A stretch of DNA of 64,000 nt from contig NZ_JAUAMB010000011.1 in the NCBI RefSeq assembly GCF_031010175.1, positions 1 through 64,000 on the forward strand, in the 5' to 3' direction. This DNA is from Halomonas sp. SpR1. GTDB lineage: Bacteria; Pseudomonadota; Gammaproteobacteria; Pseudomonadales; Halomonadaceae. This document shows positions 15,851-25,072 of the stretch, piece by piece; position 1 is the first letter of the stretch; each line of letters starts with the position of its first letter. The position numbers and the translations under genes are program-made. The notes below the pieces were generated by a model. It worked only from the letters and a program-made list of their open reading frames with translations. It searched no databases and was not told where the DNA came from.

Positions 15851-18387
15851 CCACTATCAACCGTGAAGCGACCCCCGAAGGCGATAACATTAAAGGCCCT
15901 CATCAACTGCATAGTGATTTGCACGAGATCTGGGGCAATCCGCGTGGCTTGAAGGCCCTCACCATTGTCAATCACACCACTCTTGGCCTGCGATTTATGG
16001 TCACCGGGATGGTATTCTTCTTGGTCGGCGGCCTGTTGGCCATGCTGGTGCGCACCCAGCTGGCGCTGCCTGATCAAGACTTTATGTCGCCGGATATCTA
16101 TAACCAGGTCACCACCATGCACGGCACGGTGATGATGTTCCTGTTCGCCATCCCCATGCTGGAAGGATTGGCGATTTATATGATCCCCAAGATGATCGGT
16201 GCCCGGGATCTAGTCTGCCCCCGGCTGACATCGCTGGGGTACTGGTGCTATCTGTTTGGCGGCATCATCCTGTCGTTTAGTTTGGTGTTAGAGATGGCGC
16301 CGGACAGCGGCTGGTTTATGTATACCCCGCTTAGCAGCAGCGAGTACTCACCAGGGTTGGGTTCTGATTTTTGGCTGCTAGGGATTACCTTTGTTGAGAT
16401 CTCTGCGCTCTCTGCCGGGGTCGAGCTGGTGGTCTCAATTCTGCGTACCCGTACTCAGGGCATGGCGCTGCACAAAATGCCGCTGTTTGCCTGGTATATC
16501 CTCGCCATGGCGCTGATGATCGTGGTCGGTTTTCCGCCGCTGATTCTGGGCAGTATTCTGCTGGAGCTTGAGCGCGCGGTGGGAATGCCCTTCTTCGAAG
16601 TGGCCGGTGGCGGTGACCCTATTCTTTGGCAGCACCTGTTCTGGTTGTTTGGCCACCCCGAGGTTTACATCATCTTTCTGCCTGCAGCGGGCATAGTATC
16701 CACGCTGATACCGGTGTTTGCTGGCCGTCCGATTGTTGGCTACGGCTGGGTGGTGTTTGCCATTACCGTAACAGGCTTTATCAGTTTTGGGCTCTGGGTT
16801 CACCACATGTTTACCGTGGGCATCCCCCAGCTGGCTCAGGCGTTCTTCTCCGCCGCCAGTATGTTGGTGGCGGTGCCCACAGCGATTCAGGTGTTTGTGT
16901 GGCTGGCCACGCTATGGCTGGGTAAGCCCAAGATGAAGCTGCCCATGCTATGGATTATGGGCTTCCTGATTATCTTTGTGTGTGGCGGCCTAACCGGGGT
17001 AATGCTGGCGCTAGTGCCGTTTAACTGGCAGGTGCACGATACCCACTTTGTCGTAGCGCATATGCACTATGTGTTGGTGGGTGGAATGTTCTTCCCGCTA
17101 ATTGCCGGGCTCTACTACTGGCTGCCGCTGTTTTCCGGGCGTATGCCGTCTGAAACCCTGGGTAAATGGGGCTTTTGGTTGACCTTCCTGGGCTTTAACG
17201 GCACCTTCCTGATCATGCACTGGACTGGCCTGCTGGGTATGCCGCGGCGGGTTTACTCCTATGAGACGGGCATGGGCTGGGATATTTTCAACCTGCTCTC
17301 GTCCATGAGTAGCTTTATCATGTCCGCGGGCATTGCCATGGTGCTGCTCGATTTTGCGCTGCACTTCCGTTTCGGCAAACCTGCCAAGCATAACCCCTGG
17401 AATGCGGACACCCTTGAGTGGGCTAACCGCATGCCGCCCAGCGCCTTTAACTTTGTCAGCCTGCCAAACGTCGAGACACGCCATCCGCTCTGGGATAATC
17501 CCGAACTGCCCCGCACTATGGCAGAAGGGCAACATGGCTTGGCGGTGGCGACTCACGGCCGCCGTGAAATGTGGGGCAGCGATCCGATAACCGGCAAAGT
17601 GCGCGAAATCATCCACCTGCCGGGTAACTCCTGGTGGCCGCTGTTTGCCGCCATGGCCCTGGCGGTCGTCTGTATTAGCCTGCTAACGCGTCTTTATCCG
17701 TTGGCGGGCATTGCGGTGATTATCGCGGGGTTATTTCTGCTGCGCTGGTCGTGGGAGAACGGCGCTCATCCGAAAGCTGCCCCGGATGCGGAGGTTGCCC
17801 CCGGCGATCCGCCGCTGCACTCGCGTACCATGGATGGGCCGGGTCTATGGGCCATGTCGATCACGCTAATCGCCAACGGCTCGTTCTTTCTCTCGTATCT
17901 GTTTGGTTGGTTTTACCTGTGGACGGTATCGCCCGAGTGGCGGATGCCCGACTCTTCGCCGCTCTCTTTGCTGGGTCTGGTTGTTGCCGGGGTGGCGCTA
18001 ACCGTTGGCGCGGGATTTCTCGAAAAACTTGTTCGCGGTTTGCGCCAGGGTACGGATGCGGGCTTGGCAGTGGGCATGTATTGCATTAGTGCCTTAGGCT
18101 TTGTGCAGGTAGCGATAACGCTTTGGGTGCTGCTGAGTGCAGACCTGGCAGTTACCGAGACCTCCCATGATGCGATCATTTTGGTCGGGCTGGCCTATGC
18201 GCTGCTACACGGCGGTTTAGGCGCCGTGCTTACCCTGCTCCAGGGCCTGCGGGTGGGCTATGGCTATGTGGGTGCCCATGCGCCTTTCGAGCCCGCCGTG
18301 GTTACCCAGTGGTGGCGGTATAACCTAGTGACCTTCTGGATACTCGTGGGCGCGCTCGCCGTGTTGCCCCGCGTGATAGGGAGCTAA
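15847..18387 (+). CDS. Fused cytochrome c oxidase subunits I and III
   Basis: The catalytic subunit of the haem-copper oxidase (oxygen to water, proton pumping) joined to subunit III in one 846-residue chain. The CoxA part (about 1-560) shows the low-spin haem His92 (TMHGTVMMF), CuB His270 with Tyr274 (GHPEVY), His319-His320 (LWVHHMF), and His405/His407 (VVAHMHYV). The CoxC part (about 640-846) starts near HSRTMDGPGLWAM and holds about five helices. Residue Gln348 (PTAIQVF) stands where most A-type oxidases have the K-channel Lys. It overlaps coxB by 4 nt, so co-translation is likely. Genes ctaG/cox11 and haem A synthesis are not in the window. Confidence 0.93.
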   Translation: MTTINREATPEGDNIKGPHQLHSDLHEIWGNPRGLKALTIVNHTTLGLRFMVTGMVFFLVGGLLAMLVRTQLALPDQDFMSPDIYNQVTTMHGTVMMFLFAIPMLEGLAIYMIPKMIGARDLVCPRLTSLGYWCYLFGGIILSFSLVLEMAPDSGWFMYTPLSSSEYSPGLGSDFWLLGITFVEISALSAGVELVVSILRTRTQGMALHKMPLFAWYILAMALMIVVGFPPLILGSILLELERAVGMPFFEVAGGGDPILWQHLFWLFGHPEVYIIFLPAAGIVSTLIPVFAGRPIVGYGWVVFAITVTGFISFGLWVHHMFTVGIPQLAQAFFSAASMLVAVPTAIQVFVWLATLWLGKPKMKLPMLWIMGFLIIFVCGGLTGVMLALVPFNWQVHDTHFVVAHMHYVLVGGMFFPLIAGLYYWLPLFSGRMPSETLGKWGFWLTFLGFNGTFLIMHWTGLLGMPRRVYSYETGMGWDIFNLLSSMSSFIMSAGIAMVLLDFALHFRFGKPAKHNPWNADTLEWANRMPPSAFNFVSLPNVETRHPLWDNPELPRTMAEGQHGLAVATHGRREMWGSDPITGKVREIIHLPGNSWWPLFAAMALAVVCISLLTRLYPLAGIAVIIAGLFLLRWSWENGAHPKAAPDAEVAPGDPPLHSRTMDGPGLWAMSITLIANGSFFLSYLFGWFYLWTVSPEWRMPDSSPLSLLGLVVAGVALTVGAGFLEKLVRGLRQGTDAGLAVGMYCISALGFVQVAITLWVLLSADLAVTETSHDAIILVGLAYALLHGGLGAVLTLLQGLRVGYGYVGAHAPFEPAVVTQWWRYNLVTFWILVGALAVLPRVIGS

Positions 18388-18391
18388 TTCG

Positions 18392-18754
18392 ATGTGGAAA
18401 TCTCCTACCATGCAGCGCCTACACCTTACCCATCCAGTGCATTTCGTTATTGGCTTAACGCTGTGGTGTATCTGGTTTGTAACGGTTTATGGCGGACATG
18501 CGGTCGCCTGCGCAGTCGCGCCGCCTGCTCCTGAGCAGGGCGTCTTCACCCTGGTGAACGCTATGCTGCTTGCCGTCAGTATTGCGGCGATTGTGTTACT
18601 GGCGCTGCTAACGGTGGGCTGTTGCCGTATGGCGAAGCGTCACGCCGGGCGGCTGCGCTTTAATGCCACGGTGTCCGCTGGGCTGTATCTTTTCTCTACC
18701 TTGGGCGTTGTATTTGCGGCAATGCCGATTATCGGCATTCCGCCTTGTCTGTAA
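18392..18754 (+). CDS. Small three-helix membrane protein in the oxidase operon
   Basis: A 120-residue protein with three hydrophobic helices (about 15-36, 50-75, 92-115) and a Cys-containing loop (GGHAVACAVAPPAPEQG). The family is not recognised. It starts 4 nt after the CoxA-CoxC stop (GGAG about 8 nt before the ATG) and ends 5 nt before the P1B ATPase start, so it belongs to the oxidase operon. A role in assembly or as an extra subunit is inferred only from position. Confidence 0.75.
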   Translation: MWKSPTMQRLHLTHPVHFVIGLTLWCIWFVTVYGGHAVACAVAPPAPEQGVFTLVNAMLLAVSIAAIVLLALLTVGCCRMAKRHAGRLRFNATVSAGLYLFSTLGVVFAAMPIIGIPPCL

Positions 18755-18759
18755 GTGGC

Positions 18760-20946
18760 ATGACGGACGCCAACGCGGAAAAACTCTATACCCTCCACGG
18801 TATGTGGTGCACCAGCTGCGCCCTAGCCGTGGAGGGCTCGCTTAAGCATCTTGAAGGTGTGCGTGAGGTTAGCGTGCACTACCCAAGCGCAACGCTTTGC
18901 ATTAGCGGCACGCCTGCCGCTACCCAGCTCTCAACGCTTGCCGCAAAGGTTAAGCGCCTGGGCTATCGGCTGACAGAGCTTGAACCGGTAGGGGACGCCC
19001 ATGCGCGTTTAGAATCAGAGAGCCGCTACTTAACGCTTAGACTGATGGTTGGCTCACTGTTTGGCATGTGGACGATGCTCGCTTCTGTGCTGATCTACGC
19101 CGGTGCTCTGCCAAGCGAGCAGATTGAGCGGATAGTGGCTTGGGTTTCAGGAGCGTTTTCTCTGCCCGTTGTGCTGTTTGCCGGTGTACCTTTCTATCGG
19201 GCCGGGTGGCGAACGCTGCTGGCCAAGCGCCCGGGTATGGATGTGCTGGTTAGCCTGGGTGTTATCGGTGCGGTGATGGTCTCGGTATGGCTGCTATGGC
19301 GCGGCTCTGCAGAGGTCTACTTCGACACGGCAGTGATGCTGATTGTGCTTTTACTCGTTGGGCGGTTGGTCGAGACGCTGTGTCGCCATCGGGGGTTAAA
19401 AGCATTGGATGCCCTGACGCTACCAGACACAAACATAAAAGTTTGGCAAAACCAGCGTTGGGTCTCGCTACCTATCGCCGAAGTGGCCGCTGGAATGCGC
19501 GTTGAATTAGCGCCCGGCGAGTTGGTGGCGATTGACGGCACCCTCGAAGAACCCGGTTGGATCGACACCGCCTCACTGACTGGGGAAAGCTTGCCGCGAC
19601 ATTTTCAAGCAGGGCAGAAGTTATACGCGGGCTGCCGCTATCTGGGTACCACGCCCATCGTTATGCATGTCAGCGCTGGGGTAGGCCAGCGGCGACTGGA
19701 TCGGCTGTGTGATGAGATGCGTCGCTATCAGGCCAAAAAAGGCGAATTGCAGAAGCTCGCTGACCGCTTTGCCGCCTGGCTAAGCCCGCTAGCGCTGGTG
19801 CTCGCGTTACTGACGCTGCCCGCTGCACTGTTATTGGGGCTGGGCTGGGAAGATGCCTTTGTGCGCGCGCTTTCCGTATTAGTCGTGGCATGCCCCTGCG
19901 CCGTGGGGCTTGCCGTGCCGCTGGCAAGTCTAGCTGGGAGCGGTCAGGCTATGCAGCAAGGGATTGCGCTGCGCGACCCCGCAGCGCTTGAAACCCTGGC
20001 ACGTATTCGCTCGGTCGCACTGGATAAAACCGGCACCCTAACCACCGGTAGCCATGCAGTGCTTCACTGGCAGGCGCGGGAGGGAGTTGAGCAGCAAGCC
20101 CTACAACGCAAGCTTAGTGCCGCTGTTGCGGGTAGTGAACATCCCTTGGCACAAGCGCTAGCACGTTGGGCAAGTAGCCACGGTGATCAACAATCGGAAC
20201 CGTGCGAAGAGGTCAATGAAGTGCCTGGAGAAGGGCGCCGGGCGAGGTTAAGTAGCAGCGAATGGCTGTCGGTGGGCAGCGCTAGCTGGATGGCTCGCCA
20301 GCGCATCGTTCTGCCTGACCAAGCAGAAGACGCAGCGCTGGCTTTTGCTTCTCAAGTGATGGTAGCCGATGAGGCGGGCTGGTTAGCTACGCTCTATCTC
20401 TCCGATCAACCGGTGGACGACGCTGAACCTAGCGTGAAGCGCCTGCTGGCTTCGGAGTATATGGTGGCAATGATCAGCGGTGACCGGCAGGGCGCGGTGA
20501 GTTGGTTAGGCGAGCGGGTGGGGCTTGCCCGTGAAGCTTGTTATGCCCAACGCTCGCCGGAAGCCAAGGCGCGGTTACTACAGGCGCTGCCATCGCCAAC
20601 GCTCTACGTGGGGGATGGCTTAAACGATACCTTAAGCCTGGCTGCGGCAGATGTGGGAATCGCGCCACTGAGTGCCAGTGAGGCCGCCCGTGAAGGGGCT
20701 TCTGCCCAGCTTATGGCACCCGGAATTGGTGGGGTAGTGAAGCTGCTCGGCATTGCCAAACGCACCCGACGCATCATGGTGCAAAACCTGTTTTTTTCGG
20801 CGCTCTATAACACCTTGGCACTCGGGCTAGTGGTGCTGATGGCCATACCGCCGTTGGTCGCAGTGCTTGCCATGGCGGCTAGCTCGTTAACAGTGACCCT
20901 TAATGCTGCGAGACTAGCGTGGGCTGAACCGGATGAAGAGGATTAA
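18760..20946 (+). CDS. P1B-type copper ATPase, likely for oxidase assembly
   Basis: Pumps Cu(I), or another soft metal, out of the cytoplasm with ATP. The 728-residue chain has an N-terminal heavy-metal domain with MWCTSC, then eight membrane helices, the TGES actuator motif, ACPCA in the metal-binding helix, DKTGTLT phosphorylation motif, SEHPL and GDGLNDT. These define a P1B ATPase with the CPC signature. Its place at the end of the caa3 cluster resembles CcoI/FixI/CopA2 pumps, which deliver copper for oxidase CuA and CuB rather than for copper resistance. The ATG at 18760 lies 5 nt after the previous stop, and the ribosome site is weak, so translational coupling is likely. Confidence 0.88.
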   Translation: MTDANAEKLYTLHGMWCTSCALAVEGSLKHLEGVREVSVHYPSATLCISGTPAATQLSTLAAKVKRLGYRLTELEPVGDAHARLESESRYLTLRLMVGSLFGMWTMLASVLIYAGALPSEQIERIVAWVSGAFSLPVVLFAGVPFYRAGWRTLLAKRPGMDVLVSLGVIGAVMVSVWLLWRGSAEVYFDTAVMLIVLLLVGRLVETLCRHRGLKALDALTLPDTNIKVWQNQRWVSLPIAEVAAGMRVELAPGELVAIDGTLEEPGWIDTASLTGESLPRHFQAGQKLYAGCRYLGTTPIVMHVSAGVGQRRLDRLCDEMRRYQAKKGELQKLADRFAAWLSPLALVLALLTLPAALLLGLGWEDAFVRALSVLVVACPCAVGLAVPLASLAGSGQAMQQGIALRDPAALETLARIRSVALDKTGTLTTGSHAVLHWQAREGVEQQALQRKLSAAVAGSEHPLAQALARWASSHGDQQSEPCEEVNEVPGEGRRARLSSSEWLSVGSASWMARQRIVLPDQAEDAALAFASQVMVADEAGWLATLYLSDQPVDDAEPSVKRLLASEYMVAMISGDRQGAVSWLGERVGLAREACYAQRSPEAKARLLQALPSPTLYVGDGLNDTLSLAAADVGIAPLSASEAAREGASAQLMAPGIGGVVKLLGIAKRTRRIMVQNLFFSALYNTLALGLVVLMAIPPLVAVLAMAASSLTVTLNAARLAWAEPDEED

Positions 20947-20957
20947 GGTAAGTTGCA

Positions 20958-21257
20958 TTAAAGCGAATAGCCAAGCGTCTGTTTAAGCCGTTCTGCATTC
21001 GTCGCCACCCAGCTTGGATCTATCGCGCCCCAGTCACGTATTTGGTAGCGGCCAATGTTGTGGCGCTCGCCGTCATCTTTGCTAAAGACACACTCGATAT
21101 CCAGCTCGGCCAGGGAGGTGATCGTATCCTGGGCGGTGCGCCGGGGCATGCCGGTGGCCTCAATTAATGCAGGCACGCTGGCGATACCTTGTTCGATTAA
21201 ATGGGCGACATATAAGCGGCGGTAAAAACTCGATTTGGTTTTGCTAAGCACGGGCAT
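20958..21257 (-). CDS. Small winged-helix DNA-binding-like protein
   Basis: A 99-residue protein with a helix-turn-helix pattern (ASVPALIEATGMPRRTAQDTI, about 26-46) and a short wing, and a positively charged N-terminus (TKSSFYRRLYVAHLIEQG). It is compatible with FaeA-like or other small wHTH families. It is convergent with the P1B ATPase (11 nt apart) and lies 41 nt after the radical SAM gene on the same strand. No ligand domain is visible. Confidence 0.7.
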   Translation of the reverse strand: MPVLSKTKSSFYRRLYVAHLIEQGIASVPALIEATGMPRRTAQDTITSLAELDIECVFSKDDGERHNIGRYQIRDWGAIDPSWVATNAERLKQTLGYSL

Positions 21258-21298
21258 TCGGCTTCCTTTGCAGCTAATTGATGCATGTGCCGCTTAGC

Positions 21299-22381
21299 TT
21301 AAATGAATAAATCCTGCTGCGCTCGTGGCGGGCGAAAATCTCGGGTGTTCAACCCCTGCTCGGTGCGATCCTGCATGTTCCACTGGCGGCTGGCACGGGC
21401 AAAGCGTTGGGCGATTAAATCTGCAAATACCCCTTCCCCGCGAAAGCGCTTACCAAATTTGGCATCGTACGCCTTACCGCCCCGGCATTGGCGCATTAAA
21501 CTCATCACTTTAGCGGCGCGTTCCGGGTAGTGGGCTTCTAACCACGCTTCAAATAGCGGCGCTACTTCATAGGGTAAACGCAGCAACATCCACGCGGCGG
21601 TGCGTGCCCCTGCTCGGCTAGCGGCTTCCAAAAGGTTTTCGATTTCATGATCCGTCAGCCCCGGAATAACCGGCGAAATCAGCGTGCCCACCGGAATGCC
21701 TGCTGTATTCAGTTCACGAATCGCCCGCAAGCGCGCCTGAGGAGACGCCGCCCGTGGCTCTAGTGTACGTTTTAAATTGGCATCCAGGCTGGTCAAACTG
21801 ACAAACACCCGCACTAGTCGGTGTTCGGCCATCTCCGCCAGTAGCTCTAAATCGCGCAGCACCAGGGTGCTTTTAGTCACCAGCGTTACCGGATGGCGAC
21901 ACTCCAACAGCAGCTCAAGCAACCGCCGAGTGGTTTGGTGTTTGGCTTCAAGCGGTTGGTAGCAGTCAGTGTTGCCGGAAAGATTGATCGGACGGCACAC
22001 ATAGTTGGGATGACAAAGCTCTTCGGTTAGCCGCTCCACTAATCCGCTGCGGGCAATCAATTTGGTTTCAAAATCCAGCCCTGGCGATAAATCCCAGTAG
22101 GCGTGGGAGGGGCGGGCGTAGCAATAAACGCAGCCGTGCTCACAGCCGCGGTAGGGGTTCAGCGAGCGATCAAAGGGTAAATCCGGCGATTTATTCCAGG
22201 AGAGCGCGCTTTTGCTCGCCTCCTCGCGCACTTCGGTGGCGATGGTCGTTGACGCTTCTTCCCGCCACCAGCCGTCGTCTTCTGCCACGCTACGGGTAGG
22301 CGAAAAACGGTTGTGCGGGTCGTACGTCGCGCCGCGCCCTTTGTAGGTGGCTGGCTGAAAAGGTGAGTTAAGAGATGCCAT
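21299..22381 (-). CDS. PA0069-family radical SAM protein
   Basis: A 360-residue radical SAM protein. The cluster-binding motif CEHGCVYCYARPSH (CxxxCxYC) is at about 80-93, followed by SPGLDFETKL and the SPB-photolyase-like core of the PA0069/Rv2578c family. These are predicted to cleave SAM to a 5'-deoxyadenosyl radical; the substrate is unknown. Start ATG 22381 has a near-perfect AAGGAGGTG 8 nt upstream; the frame is open further upstream but without a ribosome site. It is divergent from the SDR gene. Confidence 0.88.
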   Translation of the reverse strand: MASLNSPFQPATYKGRGATYDPHNRFSPTRSVAEDDGWWREEASTTIATEVREEASKSALSWNKSPDLPFDRSLNPYRGCEHGCVYCYARPSHAYWDLSPGLDFETKLIARSGLVERLTEELCHPNYVCRPINLSGNTDCYQPLEAKHQTTRRLLELLLECRHPVTLVTKSTLVLRDLELLAEMAEHRLVRVFVSLTSLDANLKRTLEPRAASPQARLRAIRELNTAGIPVGTLISPVIPGLTDHEIENLLEAASRAGARTAAWMLLRLPYEVAPLFEAWLEAHYPERAAKVMSLMRQCRGGKAYDAKFGKRFRGEGVFADLIAQRFARASRQWNMQDRTEQGLNTRDFRPPRAQQDLFI

Positions 22382-22552
22382 TTGTTCACCTCCTTTTAGT
22401 GATTTTATATACAGTAGTTGTGAAAAGGTAAGAAAGCAATAGTCCGCAAAAGAATGAATACGACAGCTGGCTTTGGTGAAACTACCCAAGTCACTATGAC
22501 GGGGTTAATCTGATAAGTGGGTTTGTGAACACAGCGCCAGCGAGGAGGCATC

Positions 22553-23284
22553 ATGTCGAAAGTGGTTATCGTGACGGGAGGAAGCCGAGGTATAGGAGCT
22601 GCGACTGCAAAACTGCTGGCGACTAAAGGCTATGCGGTGTGTGTCAATTATCTTTCTAACCGCGAGCGGGCGGATGATGTGGTTGATTCCATTACCCGGG
22701 AAGGGGGCCGAGCGTTTGCCCATCAAGCGGATGTCAGTAGTGAAATTGACGTGATCCGGCTATTTGATGCAGCAGAAGCGCGCTATGGAAATGTTACCCA
22801 TCTGGTCAATAATGCAGGCATTCTGTTTACTCAATCTAAATTGGTTGATATCGACCTTGAGCGCTTCAGCCAAGTACTCAATAGCAACGTGGTTAGCTGT
22901 TTTCTATGTTCGAGAGAAGCCGTTAGACGCTTCCAAGCAGGCGGTGCCATCGTTAATGTCTCCTCGCTTGCCTCCCAAACAGGCTCGCCCTTTGAGTATG
23001 TGGATTACGCGGCATCAAAAGGCGCTATGGATACCCTGACTAAAGGGTTGTCTCGTGAAGTTGCCGCTGCGGGGATTCGTGTTAACGCGGTTCGTCCCGG
23101 TTTTATCTACACTGATATGCATGCCGATGGTGGTGAACCTGGGCGGGTAGATCGTTTAGCACCACAAATTCCTATGCAGCGCGGCGGTACCGCTGAGGAA
23201 GTGGCCAATACCATTGCTTGGTTGCTTTCGGATGAAGCTTCGTACGTTACGGGGGCATTTATGGATGTTGCCGGTGGGCGATAG
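22553..23284 (+). CDS. Short-chain dehydrogenase/reductase
   Basis: A 243-residue classical SDR. The Rossmann start TGGSRGIG (about 8-15), NNAG (about 84-87), catalytic Ser in VNVSSLAS and YAASK (Tyr and Lys) and the RPGFIYTDM segment are all present. It uses NAD(P)H on an unknown alcohol or ketone and is close to glucose dehydrogenase/3-oxoacyl reductase-like members. Start ATG 22553 has GAGGAGG 4-5 nt upstream. Neighbours do not suggest a pathway. Confidence 0.9.
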   Translation: MSKVVIVTGGSRGIGAATAKLLATKGYAVCVNYLSNRERADDVVDSITREGGRAFAHQADVSSEIDVIRLFDAAEARYGNVTHLVNNAGILFTQSKLVDIDLERFSQVLNSNVVSCFLCSREAVRRFQAGGAIVNVSSLASQTGSPFEYVDYAASKGAMDTLTKGLSREVAAAGIRVNAVRPGFIYTDMHADGGEPGRVDRLAPQIPMQRGGTAEEVANTIAWLLSDEASYVTGAFMDVAGGR

Positions 23285-23353
23285 TATTGCTGCACCCTTA
23301 TGACAAGCTTTCTACAGGGATGCTGCATCTGACTAGGAAAGGTCTTAAAACTT

Positions 23354-23890
23354 ATGCAACTTCAACAACACTTCAAACTAATGGCCACGTATAACGAGCG
23401 GATGAACGCACAGGTATACGATACGGCTAGCAAGCTGGGCACAGCTGAGCTTATCGAGGATAGAGGCGCCTTTTTTGGCTCTATTTATGGCACCTTGAAT
23501 CACATTGTAGTAGCGGACACCATGTGGCTTAAGCGGTTTGCAACCCATCCTTCTTCTACCGCCACACTTGCGGTAATGGTGGCGTTGCCTATGCCCGAGC
23601 GCCTTGATCAAATTATGTTTGATGACTTGGATGGCCTAAAAGTGCACCGTCAGTGGCTGGATAGCGTGATTATCAACTGGATAGAAGCGTTGACAGACGA
23701 AGACTTGAGCACCACGTTGAGCTACCACAATAGCAAAGGAATCGTTTCCACACGGCGCTATTCAAGCCTTATCTATCACTTCTTCAATCACCAGACCCAT
23801 CACCGCGGGCAGGTTTCTACGCTGCTCTCGCAAGCTGGTTTGGATATAGGCGTCACCGACCTGCTGGCGCTGATTCCGGATGAGGCGTAA
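23354..23890 (+). CDS. DinB-family protein
   Basis: A 178-residue four-helix-bundle protein of the DinB/YfiT superfamily. The three metal-binding His positions are visible: His in TLNHIVVAD (about 49) and two in NHQTHHRGQ (about 137-141). Members are thiol-dependent S-transferases or of unknown use. It is not SOS-linked here on sequence evidence. A second, diverged DinB protein lies at 29.7 kb. Confidence 0.85.
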   Translation: MQLQQHFKLMATYNERMNAQVYDTASKLGTAELIEDRGAFFGSIYGTLNHIVVADTMWLKRFATHPSSTATLAVMVALPMPERLDQIMFDDLDGLKVHRQWLDSVIINWIEALTDEDLSTTLSYHNSKGIVSTRRYSSLIYHFFNHQTHHRGQVSTLLSQAGLDIGVTDLLALIPDEA

Positions 23891-23962
23891 AAATGGTGCC
23901 AAAACAACGCATATGTGGCAGAAAGCGGTAAATGGTGAAAACCCAGGCAAGTTAGGTGACTT

Positions 23963-24484
23963 ATGTTAAAAATCATTGATGTGGATTTGATTGGGCCATA
24001 CAAGCTTGAGCTGGTTTTTAGCGATGGTTTTCATGGTGTTGCTGATCTATCAGGCTATTTTAGCAAGGCACCCTTTTCAGAGATTAAAGACTTCCAAAAG
24101 TTCTCACTAACCGCGGATGGGTCGCTCAACTGGCGTGGTAACGAGCTTTCTGCGGCCACTTTGCGTGCAGTGACAAAGGGCGTGCAGAGAACAGCAGCTA
24201 CTAACTTCAACGTGCAGGAAATGGAAGACGTTATTAAGCAAGCCTCTTGGGACTCTATGCAGGAAGGGCGTCCTGACATTTTACAGGCTGTTATTCGTTC
24301 CTACGTGGAGCAGTTTGGGCATAGCCAGGTCATTGCCAAAGCAGGTATCAAAAGCCGTACCAGCGCCTATCGTTCTTTAAAGCCACAAACCACACCCAAT
24401 TTCGCCACCTTGGTTCAATTGGGGCATGCGGTCATCGAATTAGCTAAAGAAAATATCAGCGGGCGTTCTGAAACACAGCTATAA
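23963..24484 (+). CDS. DUF2442 protein with C-terminal antitoxin-like HTH
   Basis: A 173-residue protein in two parts. Residues 1-80 match DUF2442 (VDLIGPYKLELVFSDGFHGVADLSGYF pattern), a domain found in antitoxins paired with DUF4160 toxins. Residues about 103-165 look like an addiction-module or XRE-type HTH (VIRSYVEQFGHSQVIAKAGIKSRTSAYRSL). No toxin gene is adjacent: upstream is DinB, 72 nt away, and downstream is a membrane protein, 14 nt away. It may be an orphan antitoxin or a regulator derived from one. Confidence 0.75.
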   Translation: MLKIIDVDLIGPYKLELVFSDGFHGVADLSGYFSKAPFSEIKDFQKFSLTADGSLNWRGNELSAATLRAVTKGVQRTAATNFNVQEMEDVIKQASWDSMQEGRPDILQAVIRSYVEQFGHSQVIAKAGIKSRTSAYRSLKPQTTPNFATLVQLGHAVIELAKENISGRSETQL

Positions 24485-24498
24485 ATCCAGGAAATTAA

Positions 24499-24954
24499 AT
24501 GAGACCTTTCTCCATCCTGCTAATACGTGTATTGGCAATTTACCTCGCACTTAATCCTCTTCTGTCAGTGTCACCGGTTCTGTTTAGCTCGGGCTCGGAA
24601 GAGTCAATAAACGAATGGCTGCCTATGTTGATAGCTGGGGTGCTAATACCCATGGCTGCGGGCGTTGTACTCTGGTTTTTCGCGCGAGCGTTGGCTAATA
24701 AAATCCATGCTGGCTCTGTCGTAGAGCCAAGCGTAAATATTAGTGAGACAGGCTTAGTGAGAGCAGGTAGCTTTCTGATAGGCGTCTATCTATTTGTTCA
24801 ACACCTAGGCACAACGATTAGTCAGTGGGCCTGGGGTGGTATTATTGCCTATGGCTCGCTGTCCGTTATCGTGATCAGCGTAGGATTGATAGTAGGAGCT
24901 AACTCTATGGGTAAACTATATAAGAAGATTAAGTACGCAGGTGTTGATTCATAG
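24499..24954 (+). CDS. Four-helix membrane protein of unknown function
   Basis: A 151-residue protein with about four membrane helices (about 6-28, 42-68, 90-110, 116-140) and a short basic tail (LYKKIKYAG). I do not recognise the family. It starts 14 nt after the DUF2442-HTH stop and could share its transcript; AGGAAA precedes the ATG by about 6 nt. Confidence 0.65.
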   Translation: MRPFSILLIRVLAIYLALNPLLSVSPVLFSSGSEESINEWLPMLIAGVLIPMAAGVVLWFFARALANKIHAGSVVEPSVNISETGLVRAGSFLIGVYLFVQHLGTTISQWAWGGIIAYGSLSVIVISVGLIVGANSMGKLYKKIKYAGVDS

Positions 24955-25072
24955 CCGACGGTAAATATCCATTGCAGTGGTGCAGCCTTATCTCTATTGA
25001 CGGTTTAGTTTGCTACGCTTTAGCGGCACTGCTGGCAAGCGTCCGGAGTGTAAACAGATTAACGAGTGCTAA

